Shown piece after piece: positions 21,192-33,190 of a DNA stretch of 64,000 bases. The stretch lies in contig JAUKUA010000006.1 in NCBI GenBank assembly GCA_030549175.1, positions 1,736,001 through 1,800,000 on the forward strand, in the 5' to 3' direction. The DNA is from Lasiosphaeris hirsuta. Taxonomy: Eukaryota > Ascomycota > Sordariomycetes > Sordariales > Lasiosphaeriaceae. Both the position numbers and the translations under genes were made by a program. The notes beneath the pieces are model-generated. The model was not told where the DNA came from. It saw nothing but the letters and a program-made list of their open reading frames with translations, and ran no database searches. How positions within the stretch are numbered: position 1 is the first letter of the stretch; each line of letters begins with the position of its first letter.

Positions 21192-22336
21192 ATGTTGGCG
21201 CAGATCAATCACTCCAACACCAACATGGTAAGCATTCTTTGTTTCCTTGTCTCGGCACAAGCACTGAGCGCAGCGCGGCAGCGCACATCAATGAAACATC
21301 AGATCAATTCGGCTGCTGACATTCACTCGCAGGCTCCTCAGGGCTCCGCCGTCACCGTCTCCACGGTCCCCAGCAAATTGGTCGCTGTCCAAGCAATTCT
21401 GGAAATTCAAAAGGCTGCTAAACCCCAATGCCTTCAACAAATCCTTGCCTCCCTCAACTACCTCCTCACTTTCAACGCTAAGGCCCAGGACTACCATCTC
21501 ATCGTCAATCTGGTCGACAGCACGATTCTCACAGGCCGTCACATTGGACAACTCGAGCAGCTCATCAACCAGATCACCAACAATACTGCCAGATTGGTAA
21601 GTATAGGAAATCCTGTCTGCCCTTCAGCTCATAGTCACAGCACTGCAGCTAATTGGCCCTTGGGGACTCTACAGCATTACACCCCTGAAACAGGCAAGAT
21701 GACCATCATCATTATGTGGAATCTCTCTCCATGTTCCTCTTCTGACAGGTGACTAATTCGGTCGAGAAAAACATTGCTGGAGTGCCTGGTCTCAAGCTGA
21801 GGTTCAAGTTTGACAAGAAAATGCCCCAGCACATCTGTTGCATTAGCTATAACAACAAACCTCACTGCTAGTTTCTGCTTGCCAACCCAGGCAATACCAA
21901 CATGGCTGCCAAGTCAATTGGCTCTGTCCTCAGTGATATCACACATGACCATCCCTCTGTCAAGATAGATATTTGTCTTGAGCTAGGCAGCCTGGATACA
22001 AGATCTACAAGGACAAGAACAACAACAACATCAAGGCTCATATTCATCGTGTTGCCGAGAAATCTTGCATCCAAGTCTGGGTTCGCCAGGACACCACATT
22101 CATCCATGGCAAGGCTTCCTTGTCAGATGATCTGCACAAAGGTGGTGAGCTTTGTCTACCCCTGCTCAGTGAGAATGCCAATGTCAAGGACAAGACTGTA
22201 TTGATGCTCAAGTTCTCTGACATTCTCAACCTGGTTCGGGACTTCTGCGAGGATGGTGTCCCACTCACCGGCCACCCTGGCAACAAGACTCTCCAGGCCT
22301 CCATGTTCCCACTGGACATCTTTAAGGTTGGCTCCC
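21192..22336 (+). pseudogene. Tandem family gene, unit 1 (unrecognised family)
   Basis: ATG at 21192 starts MLAQINHSNTNM, followed by an intron (21228-21332, GTAAGC donor, CTCGCAG acceptor) that is in frame and stop-free. The next exon carries VPSKLVAVQAILEIQKAAKP, LTFNAKAQDYHLIV and GQLEQLINQIT. A 78-nt intron (21597-21674, GTAAGT) leads to HYTPETGKMTII. After that the frame moves: KNIAGVPGLKL, MPQHICCISYNNKP, a TAG at 21869-21871, then the order found in the sister units (NTNMAAKS, VKDKTVLMLKFSDILNLV, NKTLQASMFPLDIFKVG). The protein would be about 330 residues, soluble, mixed alpha/beta. No family recognised. A shift near 21740, the TAG and a small deletion near 21995 make this copy probably inactive. 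Confidence 0.45.
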
Positions 22337-22543
22337 CAACCCATACCGCCTGTACTGCCCAGCTCCTCGGCCGGCATGCCGTAGAGCAGAAGGCTTGTGG
22401 TGGTGTGGAATCCAAGACTTGGTTTTCGTCCCTGTCCGGCGGCGCTCTCGCCATGCGCCGTGGCGTGCCCACAGGCACCCAGCTCCTTGGTCTAGAGCAG
22501 AAGATTCGTGGTGGGGTGGTATCCAAGACTCGGTTTTTGTCCG

Positions 22544-23480
22544 CCATGGCTGTCTCCACGGCCCCTAGCAAATTGGTCGCTGTCCAAGCAATTCTGGAAA
22601 TTCAAAAGGCTGCCATGCCCCGACGCCTTCACCAAATCCTTGCCTTCCTTCACTACCTCCTCACTTTCAACACTGAGGCCCAGGACTACTACTTCATTGT
22701 CGATCCGGACGACAGGGCGATTCTTACCAACCCTCACATTAGACAACTCAAGCAGCTTATCAACCGGATTACTAACAGTGATATCAAAGTGGTAAGCATA
22801 GGAAATCTGCCCTTCAGCTTATACTCATAGTACAACAGCTAATTGACCCTCAGGGACCCCACAGCATTACACCCCTGAAACAGGCAAGATGACCATTATC
22901 ACTCTGTCAAAATGTTTCCGAAGGTCCCTCTGCGGCGGAAATGTATATTCATGGGTCAAGAAAAGCATTGCCAGAGTGCCTGGTTTTCAGATGAGTTTGT
23001 TTGATGAGTGTCTTGAGATGCCCCAGTCCATCTGTTGCATTGACCGTGACGACAAACCTTATGGCTTGTTTCTGTTTGCCACCCCAGGCAACACCAATAT
23101 GGCCGCTAAGTTGACCAGCTCAGTCCTCAATGATATCATACATAACCATCCCTCTATGAAGATGGTTGTTTATCTCAAGCTAGGTCGCCTGAATAGCAAG
23201 ATCCATAAGGACAAGAACAACAACATCAAGGCTCATATTCATCATGTTGCTGAAAAATCTCATATCCAAGTCTGGGTTCGCCAGAGCACCACATTCATCC
23301 ACAACAAGGCTTCCTTGTCAGACAATCTACATGGAGGTTACCAAGGATAAGACTGTATCGATCCTCAAGTTCTCTGACATTCTCAACCTGGTTCACAAGC
23401 TCTGCAAGGAGGGTGATCCACTTACGGCCACCCTAACAACAAAGCTCCCCAGGCCTTCACATTCCCTACCCATACCACCC
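22544..23480 (+). pseudogene. Tandem family gene, unit 2
   Basis: ATG at 22544 (context gtccgccATGGC) begins directly with MAVSTAPSKLVAVQAILEI. The 73-nt intron (22792-22864, GTAAGC) is placed as in unit 1. The next exon is the best preserved of the array: from MTIITLSK through VKKSIARVPGF, ICCIDRDDKPYGLFLFA, NTNMAAKLTSSVLNDIIHNH, KDKNNNIKAHIHHVAEKSH and TTFIHNKASLSD without interruption to 23346. A deletion near 23340 then shifts the frame before DKTVSILKFSDILNLVHKLC. Units 1 and 2 are separated by a GC-rich linker (22380-22540) repeated after each unit. Confidence 0.45.
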
Positions 23481-23663
23481 AGCTCTACAGTTGGCATAAG
23501 GCTCATGGTGGTATAGACTCCAAGATTTGGTTTTCGTCCCTGTCCGGCGGTGCTCTCACCATGCGCCGCGGCATGCCCACAGGCACCCAGCTCCTTGGTC
23601 TGCATGCCATAGAGCAGAAGGCTTGTGGTGGGGTGGAATCCAAGACTCAGTTTTCGTCCCTGT

Positions 23664-24714
23664 CCACCATCTACGCTGTCTGCGCAGTCTGCAGCGAACT
23701 GGTCATTGTCCAAGCAATTCTAGAAGTTCAGGAGGCTGCCAAACCCCAGCATCTTTGAGAAATCCTTGTGTTCCTCTACAATCTCCTTGCTTTCAACAAA
23801 GAGGCCCAGGACTACTACTTGATTGTTGATCCGGTCGACAGCATGCTTCTTACAGGCCATTACATTAGACAACTCAAGCAGCTTATCAACCAGATCGCCA
23901 ACTGTGCCGTCCGATTGGTAAGTACAGGAAATCCTATCTGCTCTTCAGCTTATAGTCGCAGCACAATAGCTAATTGACTGTCAGGTACAGCATTATACTC
24001 CTGAAATGGGCAAGATGGCCATGTTTACCATGTCAAAATCTCTCTCCATATCCCTCAAGTACCAGGTACTTTTACCAGTGGCTAATTCAGTCAAGAAAAA
24101 CATTGCTGGAGTACCTGGTCTCAAGATGAGTTCAGCTTACAAGTGTGCCAGGATGCCTCAGTACATCTCTTGTATTGACTATAATAACAAACCCTGCAGC
24201 TTGTTTCTACTTGCCAACCTAGACAGCACCAATATATAAAGTCAATCAGCTCGGCCCTTAGTAATATCATACATAACCATTCCTCTATTAAGATAGTTAT
24301 TTATCTTGGGCTAGGTGGCCTGGAAGATAAGATCTATAAGGACAATAGCATTTTCTATAAGGACAAGAACAACATCAAGGCTTGTGTTCATTGTATTGCC
24401 GAAAAATCTCATATCCAAGTCTAGGTTTGCCAGGGCGCCATGTTTATCCATGACAAGGCTTCCTCACCCAAGCTACACAAAGATGGTAAGCTCTGTCTGC
24501 ATCTGCCCAGTAAGGACGCCAAGGACAAGGCTGATGTCAAGGACAAGACTGACGTCAAGGACAAGGCCATATTGATCCTCAAGTTCTCTGACATCCTCAA
24601 TATAGTTTGCAAGCACTGTAAGAAGGGTGTTCTGCTTACTGGCCACCCTGAAAATAATAATAAGACTCTCCAAGCATCCGTATTCCCACTAGACATCTTC
24701 AAGGTTGGCACCAC
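23664..24714 (+). pseudogene. Tandem family gene, unit 3
   Basis: The same blocks recur in order: LVIVQAILEVQEAAKPQHL followed by TGA at 23756-23758, LLAFNKEAQDYYLIVDPVDS, RQLKQLINQIANC, a 73-nt intron (23918-23990), MGKMAMFTMSKS, KKNIAGVPGLKMSS, ISCIDYNNKPCSLFLLA, then a TAA at 24238-24240. The tail KFSDILNIVCKHCKKGVLL and NKTLQASVFPLDIFKVGTT is intact. A local expansion repeats the pentad KDKAD/KDKTD/KDKAI near 24526-24570. More decayed than unit 2. Confidence 0.45.
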
Positions 24715-24799
24715 AGCCTGTATCACCCAGCTCCTCGGCCAGCATGCCGCAGATCAGAGAGCTCGTGGTGGTATGGAATCCGAGACTTGATTTTCATCC

Positions 24800-25940
24800 C
24801 CGTCCGGCGGCGCTCCCGCCATGCGCCGCGGCATGCCCACAGGCACAACAGGCAACATCGGTCGCCGCATCTATGGCACTACCAGAACCAGCTCCCCGAT
24901 AGGCCTCTTGTCGGCCTGTCATATCCTCAGCCACCTTCTTTGCCATTAGACAGTTTGGACAGGGTGGTATGGGTATGGTGTTGGGGAGTTTTGCCGGGGT
25001 TGGGGTGTGATGTGAATGAAGAAGAACAGAAGAAGAAAAGGCGCTCGGCGTGACATGGTTAAGTGCTAAACAGGGAAGCTAGCTAGTTAGCTTAATGGAA
25101 ACCTTCTGCTCTTCTTACTCTCTTGACTTCTTAGTCATTCGTCGGTTGAAGCTATCACCAGCTTACTCACCTAGGCTGAGGTGTGCAGGGGCTCCTAAAA
25201 TCACTTTGCAACTTCTTCACTAGACTGCCAGCTTTCTCCACCAAGCCGCATGGAAGAATAGCCAGCCCGGACAAGGCGAAGCAGAGCGGAATGAAAACCC
25301 GCTCCCATGACCGCTGGCCACATGTTGCTCCGTTTTGACATGCCTTGGCCTTGCCCAGCGACGTGCCTTCTTGTTGCGATTGCCCCGGCCTTGGCTTGGG
25401 GCTATCCGCCGCAGCCCCATCTAGTCAAGTCGAGCCGCCGCGCGTGTTGCTGCTCCAGCTGCCTCGGCTGTTTCATTTGAAGTTGGAAAGAGAAGAGCAT
25501 CTTGGCAAACAGGAGAACATATAGACCATATTGCACGATGGACCCAAAAACACGGTTAGACCATTATCACACTTACCTACGATCTTTGCTGTACGCGTAG
25601 GCCGTAACACTAACAGCCGGTTAGTGAGCCCTACAAATCCCCATAATTGTCACACCGGTCAGACTCACCTAAGGTCAACAGGGTTATTCACCTCCTTGAC
25701 CTGGGTCGACCGTGGGCACAGGAATCGCACACACACCACGGACCCACATTAGCTGGTCAGTTCCTGACCAGGAGAAGTGAGTCTCCAACCATCACACTAT
25801 TGGCTATCGTCATCGGGCTTCAGATCTGCTATGGACGAACCAAGGAACCCCGGCATCTTGGCAGATTGCATCGGGAGGATCCAGGGCCACACACAAGCAA
25901 GGGCTAGCCACATAAGTGGATCGACCTGCGCTGGCCCTCA
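24800..25940. other. Linker remnant and intergenic DNA
   Basis: 24800-24850 is a third copy of the GC-rich linker that follows each tandem unit (GTCCGGCGGCGCTC, ATGCGCCGCGGC). Beyond it no gene is supported. At 25805-25860 a diverged half-copy of the start of the next repeat is seen. Confidence 0.4.
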
Positions 25941-26683
25941 TCATCAGACTTCAGATTTGTCATGGACGAACCACACAACCTCAGCATCATGGTCCAGGCT
26001 GCATGACAACTGAACAGATCATACGATGGTCTTTCAATCAGGGACCTCCTTGATATCGCAGTCGTTCATTGAAGGGCCAGAGCCTAAGCTTCAGTGGTGA
26101 CAGGTGGTCACGACCAGGCCCACTTGGGCAGCAATGAGTCATGAAGGGAACCACTGCTGCGACAGCCAACATGGGGCTGACCTAACAGCGCTGTGGCCAG
26201 TGTAAGTACCAAGGACTTGAGGGAACCTCCACAGCGATGGACACCAAGCCACTTAAGCTGTTAGGAGTAAGTACCAATACAGGCCATGGACTTATTGTTC
26301 AATGGCCGACTTCACTTGGTATGTAGCCGCGGAATGATAGGGCACATGCGACAGGCAGCTAGAGAACCTCAGGACCAACAGGCAGTTAGGATGGATCAAG
26401 GGTATCATTATATCTAGTACATAGCCTTCCATAAAAGAGAAAAAAAAAGCAAAAAAACCTTAAAGAAGGAAGAAGCTCTGCAGTCCTTTTTAGAAACCAA
26501 TCTTAGAAAGATTATCAGCTGAACTTTAGTAAAGCTAAGGGGAATTCTATCCTTATGGAACCCTTATTGTTTATTCATCAATTCTTTATTATATCTTCTA
26601 AGATAATAACCTTGTTGACTTGCTCTCATGCACTGTACTTGGTGATCCTGTCCCTGATTGCTGCAAGGAGCTCTATGGTGGTT
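25941..26683 (+). repeat. Dispersed repeat family A, copy 1 (~743 bp)
   Basis: Direct copy of 33191-33955; both begin TCATCAGACTTCAGATTTG and end AGCTCTATGGTGGTT. Internal blocks include GTAAGTACCAAGGACTTGAGG, GGAGTAAGTACCAATACAGG, a TATA-like CCATAAAAGAG near 26430 and GGTGATCCTGTCCCTGATT. The promoter-like box and dispersed nature suggest LTR or element-end sequence. No protein coding. Confidence 0.65.
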
Positions 26684-26916
26684 TGGATATGACCAGCAAC
26701 AAGCAACCACCCTCTTCTTCAATTGACTTGCAACTATGAAGGCATCATATGTTATCCCCTGTTTGATCATTCCATCACCCTAAACGATTTGATCATCCTA
26801 CACTGTCCAGATCATCATTATAGCTCTGTAGTCTAATCCTGCAGCCGATCACACACCTTGTCGTTGTCACCCCTGCTACACCTTACTTCTCACCTAGGTG
26901 TGGTGCTGGTGTCACA

Positions 26917-27092
26917 GCTATATACAAGATACAATGATACCAAGATACCCGTAAGATCCATCCTAGCCGCTTGTCGGTCCCGAGGTTCCCTAGCCGCCCG
27001 TCACACGCGCCCTACAAATCCGTGGCTACATACCAAGTGAAGCCGGCCATCGTACGACAAGTCCATGGCCTGTATTGGTACTTGCTCCTGAC
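26917..27092 (-). repeat. Dispersed repeat family A, inverted partial copy
   Basis: Reverse complement of about 26262-26425: GTGGCTACATACCAAGTGAAG, GTCCATGGCCTGTATTGG, TACTTGCTCCTGA. It is GC-richer than copies 1 and 2 at many CA/TG positions, as if less mutated. Confidence 0.6.
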
Positions 27093-27637
27093 TTTGACAA
27101 GTGCCCGATGTGGAATGGGTGGAAGACTTAAGGCGCAAAGAATTTCTTCTTCAAGCGCAGTGGGCAGCCCGCCGCAAGCGCCCCAGAAATGCTGCCGGAG
27201 GCTTCGCCATGAGAAGAGAAGAGGGTGATGACGTGGAGATGGCCTGATATGGAACGGCTTGGAGGCCAAGGCGCTTGGACCGGATGGTGGCAGGAAGGAT
27301 TGTTGTGGGGCTGTCAGGGCAGCCGATGGGTGGGTCGAGCACTGGCTGCAGATGGTGGGGTGCAGATGGATTTCCGATCTTGGGCGATCTTGTGTACCAT
27401 TTTGGGCTGGTTACAGGGGTCCCCAGTTGTACGTGATGCGTTCTGCGGCACGGGCTCTTTTTTTTCTTTTTTTCTTTTTCGGGTCATCATTGTTTTTAAC
27501 ATGATTCCCAAGGCAGACTTTCCAATCCCCCGCCGCAACGACACCAAACACTGTATCACCAAAATACCATTTTTCAGTCAACATCAGCTCCCCCACACAT
27601 ACGATGCCCGGCCAGTTTTCCGAACCCAGGCTCTCGC

Positions 27638-28882
27638 ATGACGACGCAATGCACTTGCCCCCCCCCCATTGTCATCCTTTACCCTGACTACCCCCCTTCT
27701 GAGAACATGATGCTCTACCTCCGTGCAATTGACGGCGGGGGTATCGACTATGACACTGCCCTAACGGCCTGCAGCATCATTGTCGGCAACATCTAGTCGG
27801 GCTTCTTTACCATACGCAATGACGACACCAACGCCCTTGTCCCGGTCGCATGCCCGGCCGATGGCATCCTCTGCAGATCCCCCTCATTCTTCTTCCAGCT
27901 GCCGGACGCTGACGTCCCTGACCGCCCCTATACGGTCGTCCTGCGTTTCCAGGACTGGGAGTTCCCCCACCAGTCGCTCCCCCTGCCCTGGAAGGATCTC
28001 CGCCTCACCGTGGCCGGCGTAGGGGAGTCATGCCGGATGACCGACAGCCTGTGGGCGCTGGAGAAGGCCCACCTGGTCCCACTTGCCGCCGAGGAGTGGT
28101 GGAACCGAGAAGGCCTCTCGCGGTATCTGTCGCTGGACCTGTACAGCCAGAAGACCATCAACGCCAGCAAGAACTCGATCCGGTTCCGCCAGGACATGCA
28201 CACTGTCTTTGACAAGAAGGCCTTTGCCATGGTTCCCAAGTTCGGCTGGGATGGCACCACCCGGGCAAGCCGCCCCTCCCTCGTCACACACATCTTCAAC
28301 CCTGCCCTGGATCCCTACTTCAACATGCGCTACCACAACGTCGAGCTCCTCCCTGTCCGGTGCAGCGTCAAGCGCTTGTTTGCACGCTTTGCCTATACCG
28401 TCTTCTTGCCCCTCTCCGCCGCCTTCTTTGCCAGCTGCCAGACCAGCCGCCGGGTGCGCGTCTATGACCCCTCGACCGGCACCTTCACCGAGACGCGCAA
28501 CCGCGAGCAAGCCATGGCGCTGTACGCGGCCTCCCAGTCCCGGAGCGCCAGCCCGAGGAAGAGGTCTCGGCCAGGCGACGACGACCCCGGAGACCACGTT
28601 CGCTCCTCCTCCGCCTACCGTCCGGATCTCGACAGCGCCTGGGATCCCGATGGGAGCCAGGCTGACAGCGGCTTCGGCAAGCGGCGGACACCCAGCCGCA
28701 GACGGCTCACGAAGCGGCCTTGGGAGGAGGACGGCGAGGACGCTGCGGAACGACGGGGCCACGATGCTCGCAAGAGGGGGGAAGATGGCTACCGCCGCTA
28801 TGCTCGTCGACTCTCTCGGCGCAGAGATGGAGAGGCCTTAGGAAGCGCACCGCAGAGCCGAGGATCACCATGGACAAGTTAG
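27638..28882 (+). CDS. HNH_2-type endonuclease domain protein with one in-frame TAG
   Basis: ATG at 27638 starts MTTQCTCPPPIVILYPDY. The frame is open to 28882 (about 414 residues) except for TAG at 27794-27796 within GNI*SGFF, where fungal relatives usually have Trp. N-terminal residues resemble the fungal HNH-associated region (YLRAIDGGGIDYDTA, VLRFQDWEFPH). The nuclease core follows: CRMTDSLWALEKAHLVP, EEWW, then SKNSIRFRQDMHTVFDKKAF, which contain the His of the beta-beta-alpha motif and the Asn/His of HNH_2 (PF13391). The C-terminus is Arg/Asp-rich and disordered, possibly nuclear. HNH nucleases cut DNA; the fungal substrate is unknown. Composition is GC-rich and unmutated apart from the TAG, so the gene is recent or functional by read-through or editing. 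Confidence 0.6.
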
Positions 28883-29440
28883 CATTTTTACCATGACAGA
28901 CTAGAGTACGAATCCCTCTCTGTCATCAGGATTCTTCTCAACCCCCCCCCCCCCCGCCTCTCTCTACCGCCGGTGGCCTTGTCCATTTCTCCTCCTCCGA
29001 GCGCAAGAGAGGGATAATAATATCACGTCAGAATATCCAGAATCTGTCTTCTCCACCCCTCGCATTCCTCCAATGCCCAAGGTGAGTATAGCACATTTGT
29101 CCGAAACACAGCGCACTGGATTCAGTCCAATTGATGGGGTTGCAACTGCATGATTGTATTGTGTGATCTGTCTTGTGGTTCTGGCTTCTTTCCAGCCAGA
29201 ACCTTCTGCTTATGGATTTTTTGCAGGATTCAGCCTTCGTCACCCCGGTGGCTCAGGCTCACTGGCGCTCTGGCAATGCCAGGCATCTATTTGATCCACT
29301 GCTCAGGGCCTCTGAACCCCTTTCTTTCTGGCAGCAACAGTCCTGGGTTAGTTACTATTATACTACTCTTGTTCTGTCAGGTATAGGAGCTAACCCCTAA
29401 GCGCTCTGGGTCTTCTTAGGCTTCCTGGGACCCCTAAGCT
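28883..29440. other. No gene seen
   Basis: Contains a poly-C run at about 28940 and AT-rich sequence; short frames show no domain. Confidence 0.4.
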
Positions 29441-29449
29441 TCCTGGATC

Positions 29450-29610
29450 ACAGCTGCATATGCCCTAGCAACTAGCAGTACGGCAGCATGCGACAGGATC
29501 TTTAAAATTGCTGATAGCCTTGCAGAGCTTAAGAATGAATCTGCAAGGATCGATTTTCGGGTTGAGGCTATTGTGGAGTTTCAGATCGTGCGCGTCAAAG
29601 TATGTTCCTT
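29450..29610 (+). pseudogene. Possible hAT dimerisation-domain scrap
   Basis: One frame reads YALATSSTAACDRIF followed by ADSLAELKNESARIDFRVEA, resembling the hAT C-terminal block (LA...L..P..S..CERxFS). The key Glu before Arg is Asp and flanking blocks are missing. Weak call. Confidence 0.25.
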
Positions 29611-30874
29611 ATCGCCGGGCATGCCGCTCGTCCGTCAGTTTGTCAAGTTTGAATAGCTTGCTTGCGACTCTATGACGGTTTATTGTGAAGAGGTAGAGAC
29701 AAAAGATACCTAATGATTCCTCCTGGATTCGAGAAGACTATCCGCAACACCAACAGTGCACGGGCGGGCTTCGGTGCGCTGGGCCATACCCGAGCCATGA
29801 CGGACAGGGAGGGACAACATCGTGTATATCGGGCTAGACAAAGCCAAATTCGGCCTCTTTGGCATCATCAGGCATCATCAAAGCACCTCGCAAAGCCTCC
29901 ATTCCCTCTAAACAGCCCAACCCGACAACGACGACGGGCATCAAACCAGTCTACACCCCTCAGGAGCAGACCATACGCAGTCTCATCGCCGGACCCCGTC
30001 TGCGCATACCCCAGTGGCTGCGTCCCCAAGACCCGATCAGCCATGCGATGGGGCGGTGGTGGGGGGCGCGATGACGTTGTCTAGGTCCAGCGTGGTTGGG
30101 AACTCGGCCGGGGATGGGTCGCCGCCTGAGTGGGCGATCTCTTTCAACTTATCCTGGTCTTTGTCTTGCAGTTGGAAGGATTTGGTGGGATTGAAGGATG
30201 GAAGTTGAAGATCAGAGTGTTCCATAGCTTGCAGTGGTTTGTATATAGATCATGCATTTCACACAGCTTTCTTTTGTTGGGAGCGTACTCAATTATAGTG
30301 TCAGAGGTTTAGTTAGAAGAGGTAATTACATGGCTTGTTATTTAGCTGCCTAGCAAAGTTAGAGAAGCCCCCTTCTTTCATCCTTCATCCTTCTCTTGGT
30401 GACTTATCCTAGTGACCTACAGCCTTGAATCCACCTGCTTCACTTTCTCCAACTTCGCAGCCAACTCTGCAGGCACTGCAGCTTGGAGATAGTAGAAGTG
30501 GTGATTTGACTGTGGATAGTGGTCAGGAAGATGAACTGCAAAAGACAGAGTGGGAAACTTACCGACTGGTATTTTTTCTGATTTGGCTTGAGGCTTGGCT
30601 TGGCAGACGGCTCACATGGTATTGCACAGTGTTGCATGGTGTTGCATGTTATCGTTGTCGTATCCATCATGGGTATTGTTGGAAATCAGCACTTTGATCA
30701 ACTGGTTCAATCTTGTTCAATTCGTTGTGTGTTTTTTTCCTATGCCTCCCGCGCGCTGGAAAATTCTGTTGGGGTGCTAAAGTAGCGTCTGATGCACGTG
30801 ACTAATCTGACAGGTATTTCCTCTGTCGAGCGTGTTTAGAGAACTGCCCTTCACTTCTTCCAATCCACATTATC
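29611..30874. other. No supported gene
   Basis: Several frames of 60-120 codons on both strands overlap one another without domains, introns or start context. Region upstream of the three-exon gene; a CT-rich stretch at 30375-30405 may be promoter. Confidence 0.35.
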
Positions 30875-32336
30875 ATGGCTGATCATAGCATTCTTCCAAA
30901 CCACATTGTCATGGCTGATCATAGCATCGAACACATCATGGCCGACCAGTGCACTGAGCGCACCGCGCCTGACCTGTGCACTGAGCGCACCGCGCCCGAC
31001 CAGTGCACTGAGCGCACCGCGCCCGACCAGGGCATTGAGCGCGGGCTGGATCATGAGCAGGAGGCTCTGCTTCTCAATCGCAGCCATTTAGCCTTGCTCT
31101 GTGATCTCGCCGAGCTCTGCAAAACCAACAGCGACACGTCATTCTGCTACGATCCATTCTGCGACGAAAGCTTTACACTGACGCCTGACGAATTTTGGGA
31201 CTTCCAAGAATCCAACGAAGCAGGAGACTTCCCTTTCAAGATTGGCAAGTGCGAATACGACGGCACAACGCTCTATTTCAAAAACATGACCATTGTTCAT
31301 GCTGGTGTCGGTAGCACGATGAGTGGTGAGATTCAGGAACAGCTGGGGGTGCTTAAGCACCATCCCGAAGTTGGGTAGGTCATAATTTTTTTTGGGGGGT
31401 TTTTTAGAAACCAAATGACTGACGATTTACAACCAGCACTCTTGTCCGCCAGCTGCGATCCCGCATCAACGACTGGCCAGTGCACATTTCAGACACGTCA
31501 TTTCGCGAGCCTGACTTCTCGTTTGGCAAAAACGGATCCCTCCTCCCCACTCTTGTTGGAGAGGTCAGCTACAGCCGCCGCTTCACACGCGAGCAGCTGG
31601 AGGCCAAGTATAGGGCCTACCTCCTCGAGTTTGGTGGTAAAATTCGCACTGTCATATGCGCCGATTTATACTACGCTGGCACTGGCCAGGAAATTCTCAA
31701 GACGGCCGAAGATCTCTACCGCACTGCCATCAGTGTCTGGTCCATCCAGGACGGCATCATTCGGACAGTGGTAGACTGGGTCCCTTTGTCCTAGGAGGGC
31801 GCTGGGATTGATCTTTACCTGTCCGACCTTGTCGACATTGATGATGAGCTGCCGCTCAAGTTTGTCCGTCCAAATAACGGGTTTGTATATATGCCATTCT
31901 GCCATGCTATCATCTACAGAAACTAACTTTTGTTTTGCTTTTCCCTAGACCCGGTTGGGCGCCAGCCATTCATCTCTCCTTCGCTGTCATTATTCAGGAT
32001 CTGCAGGAGCTTTGCAAGTTGGATGCCTCGTGCCCCCCCCAAGTTCGCAAACGTCGTCGGAGCACCCACAACAGAGCAGATGAAGAGCCGCGTGAGCTGA
32101 AACGCCGGAACGTGGCTATGGAGACCCAGATCCAGGAGATGGTTGCAGACAGGGATCGGGATATGAGGGTAGTGGATCGGGATATGAGGGTCGTAAGACG
32201 AGACGCGGCCAAGGCTCGAGAGCAGCTTGCGAAGCAGGAGCAGCAGAATGCCGAGCAGGAGCAGAAGAATGCCGAGCAGGAGCAGGAGATTGCCGAGCTT
32301 CGCAGGGCTCTAGCTCTTGCCAGATCGGCCCTTTGA
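30875..32336 (+). CDS. Three-exon coiled-coil protein with one in-frame TAG (exons 30875-31374, 31437-31880, 31949-32336)
   Basis: Exon 1 begins MADHSILPNHIVMADHS and contains a 27-bp tandem repeat (ECTERTAPDQ-like units, 30949-31030). Introns of 62 nt (31375-31436, GTAGGT...ACCAG) and 68 nt (31881-31948, GTTTGT...CCCTAG) both preserve frame. Exon 2 holds REPDFSFGKNGSLLPTLVGE and FGGKIRTVICADLYYAG and is cut by TAG at 31792-31794 (VPLS*EGAG); the same frame continues with IDLYLSDLVDIDDELP to the donor. Exon 3 ends in a long Glu/Gln/Lys coiled coil (KQEQQNAEQEQ). Total about 443 codons. The arrangement resembles lineage-specific multicopy fungal ORFs; function unknown. Reading frame and splice sites are otherwise clean, so the single TAG is the only lesion seen. 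Confidence 0.5.
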
Positions 32337-33190
32337 CTATCTGTAGGATAGGCTATAAGGATGCTAGGAGCGTGTCCGAATTCCGAAATGCAGCTGAATA
32401 TTATCTCGAGGGTTTAGATAAGGCAGGTTGCTAAAGCGTAATCCAGCGCGTTACTTTGCCATATTGAAACTCGTGTTCCCATCCTTTAAGAGGAGCAGTG
32501 CGAGGCCAGGAACGACAGACAACAAGTAGCTAGCTATATAATGTTTCTTGCCTTGCTTTATTTGAAGCGAAGCTCATATTGGTTTGTGATCGCAGTGTTT
32601 TGACTCGAAACCGCAGAGTTTCTCGCCCTCTCATTGGCCAGCCAAGACCACCAAGCCATTTGACCATTGGCCGCAGCAAAACGCCCGTGGTCGCCACACC
32701 GCACAGGCCACCCATGCCCTGCACGCCTCAATCGGCAGATGCTTTGCCTCGCAATCATGTGACTACGCCCCAACAACGCGCGGGCCACCCGCGGGGCAGC
32801 GAAATAACCACACCTTCAATACGTCAACCTTTTCCAACTTCCACACAACGATTACCACGCAACACAACACCACGCAACGCACGCAACACCACGGAAATCG
32901 TGATATCCAAGCATTATGGCTACCATTGAAAGTCTCGATGGTCCTCCTGGCGATCCAGGCAGGCACGCTGCTCCCTAGCAAGCGTTGCCGCAGCTCCGAG
33001 TCTGTGGATGCAAGCGTTAATTGCCGCTGGATCAATTCGCTAACAAAAAGAACTGTGGCCGACGCTACGCTGTCATCTCCCGAAAAGGCCATTGTTGCTC
33101 GCGACCATCAATCACGGCCTTCAATGGCTGGGCTTTTCGAAGCGCCTACTTCCTTTTCGTCTATTGCTCCTGCGCTGGTGCTGGTCTTCG
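32337..33190. other. Intergenic; a short start-like frame truncated by repeat A
   Basis: An ATG at about 32916 opens MATIESLDGPPGDPG but stops within 20 codons; other frames continue without a recognised domain until repeat A begins at 33191. Possibly the 5' end of a gene destroyed by the repeat. Confidence 0.3.
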
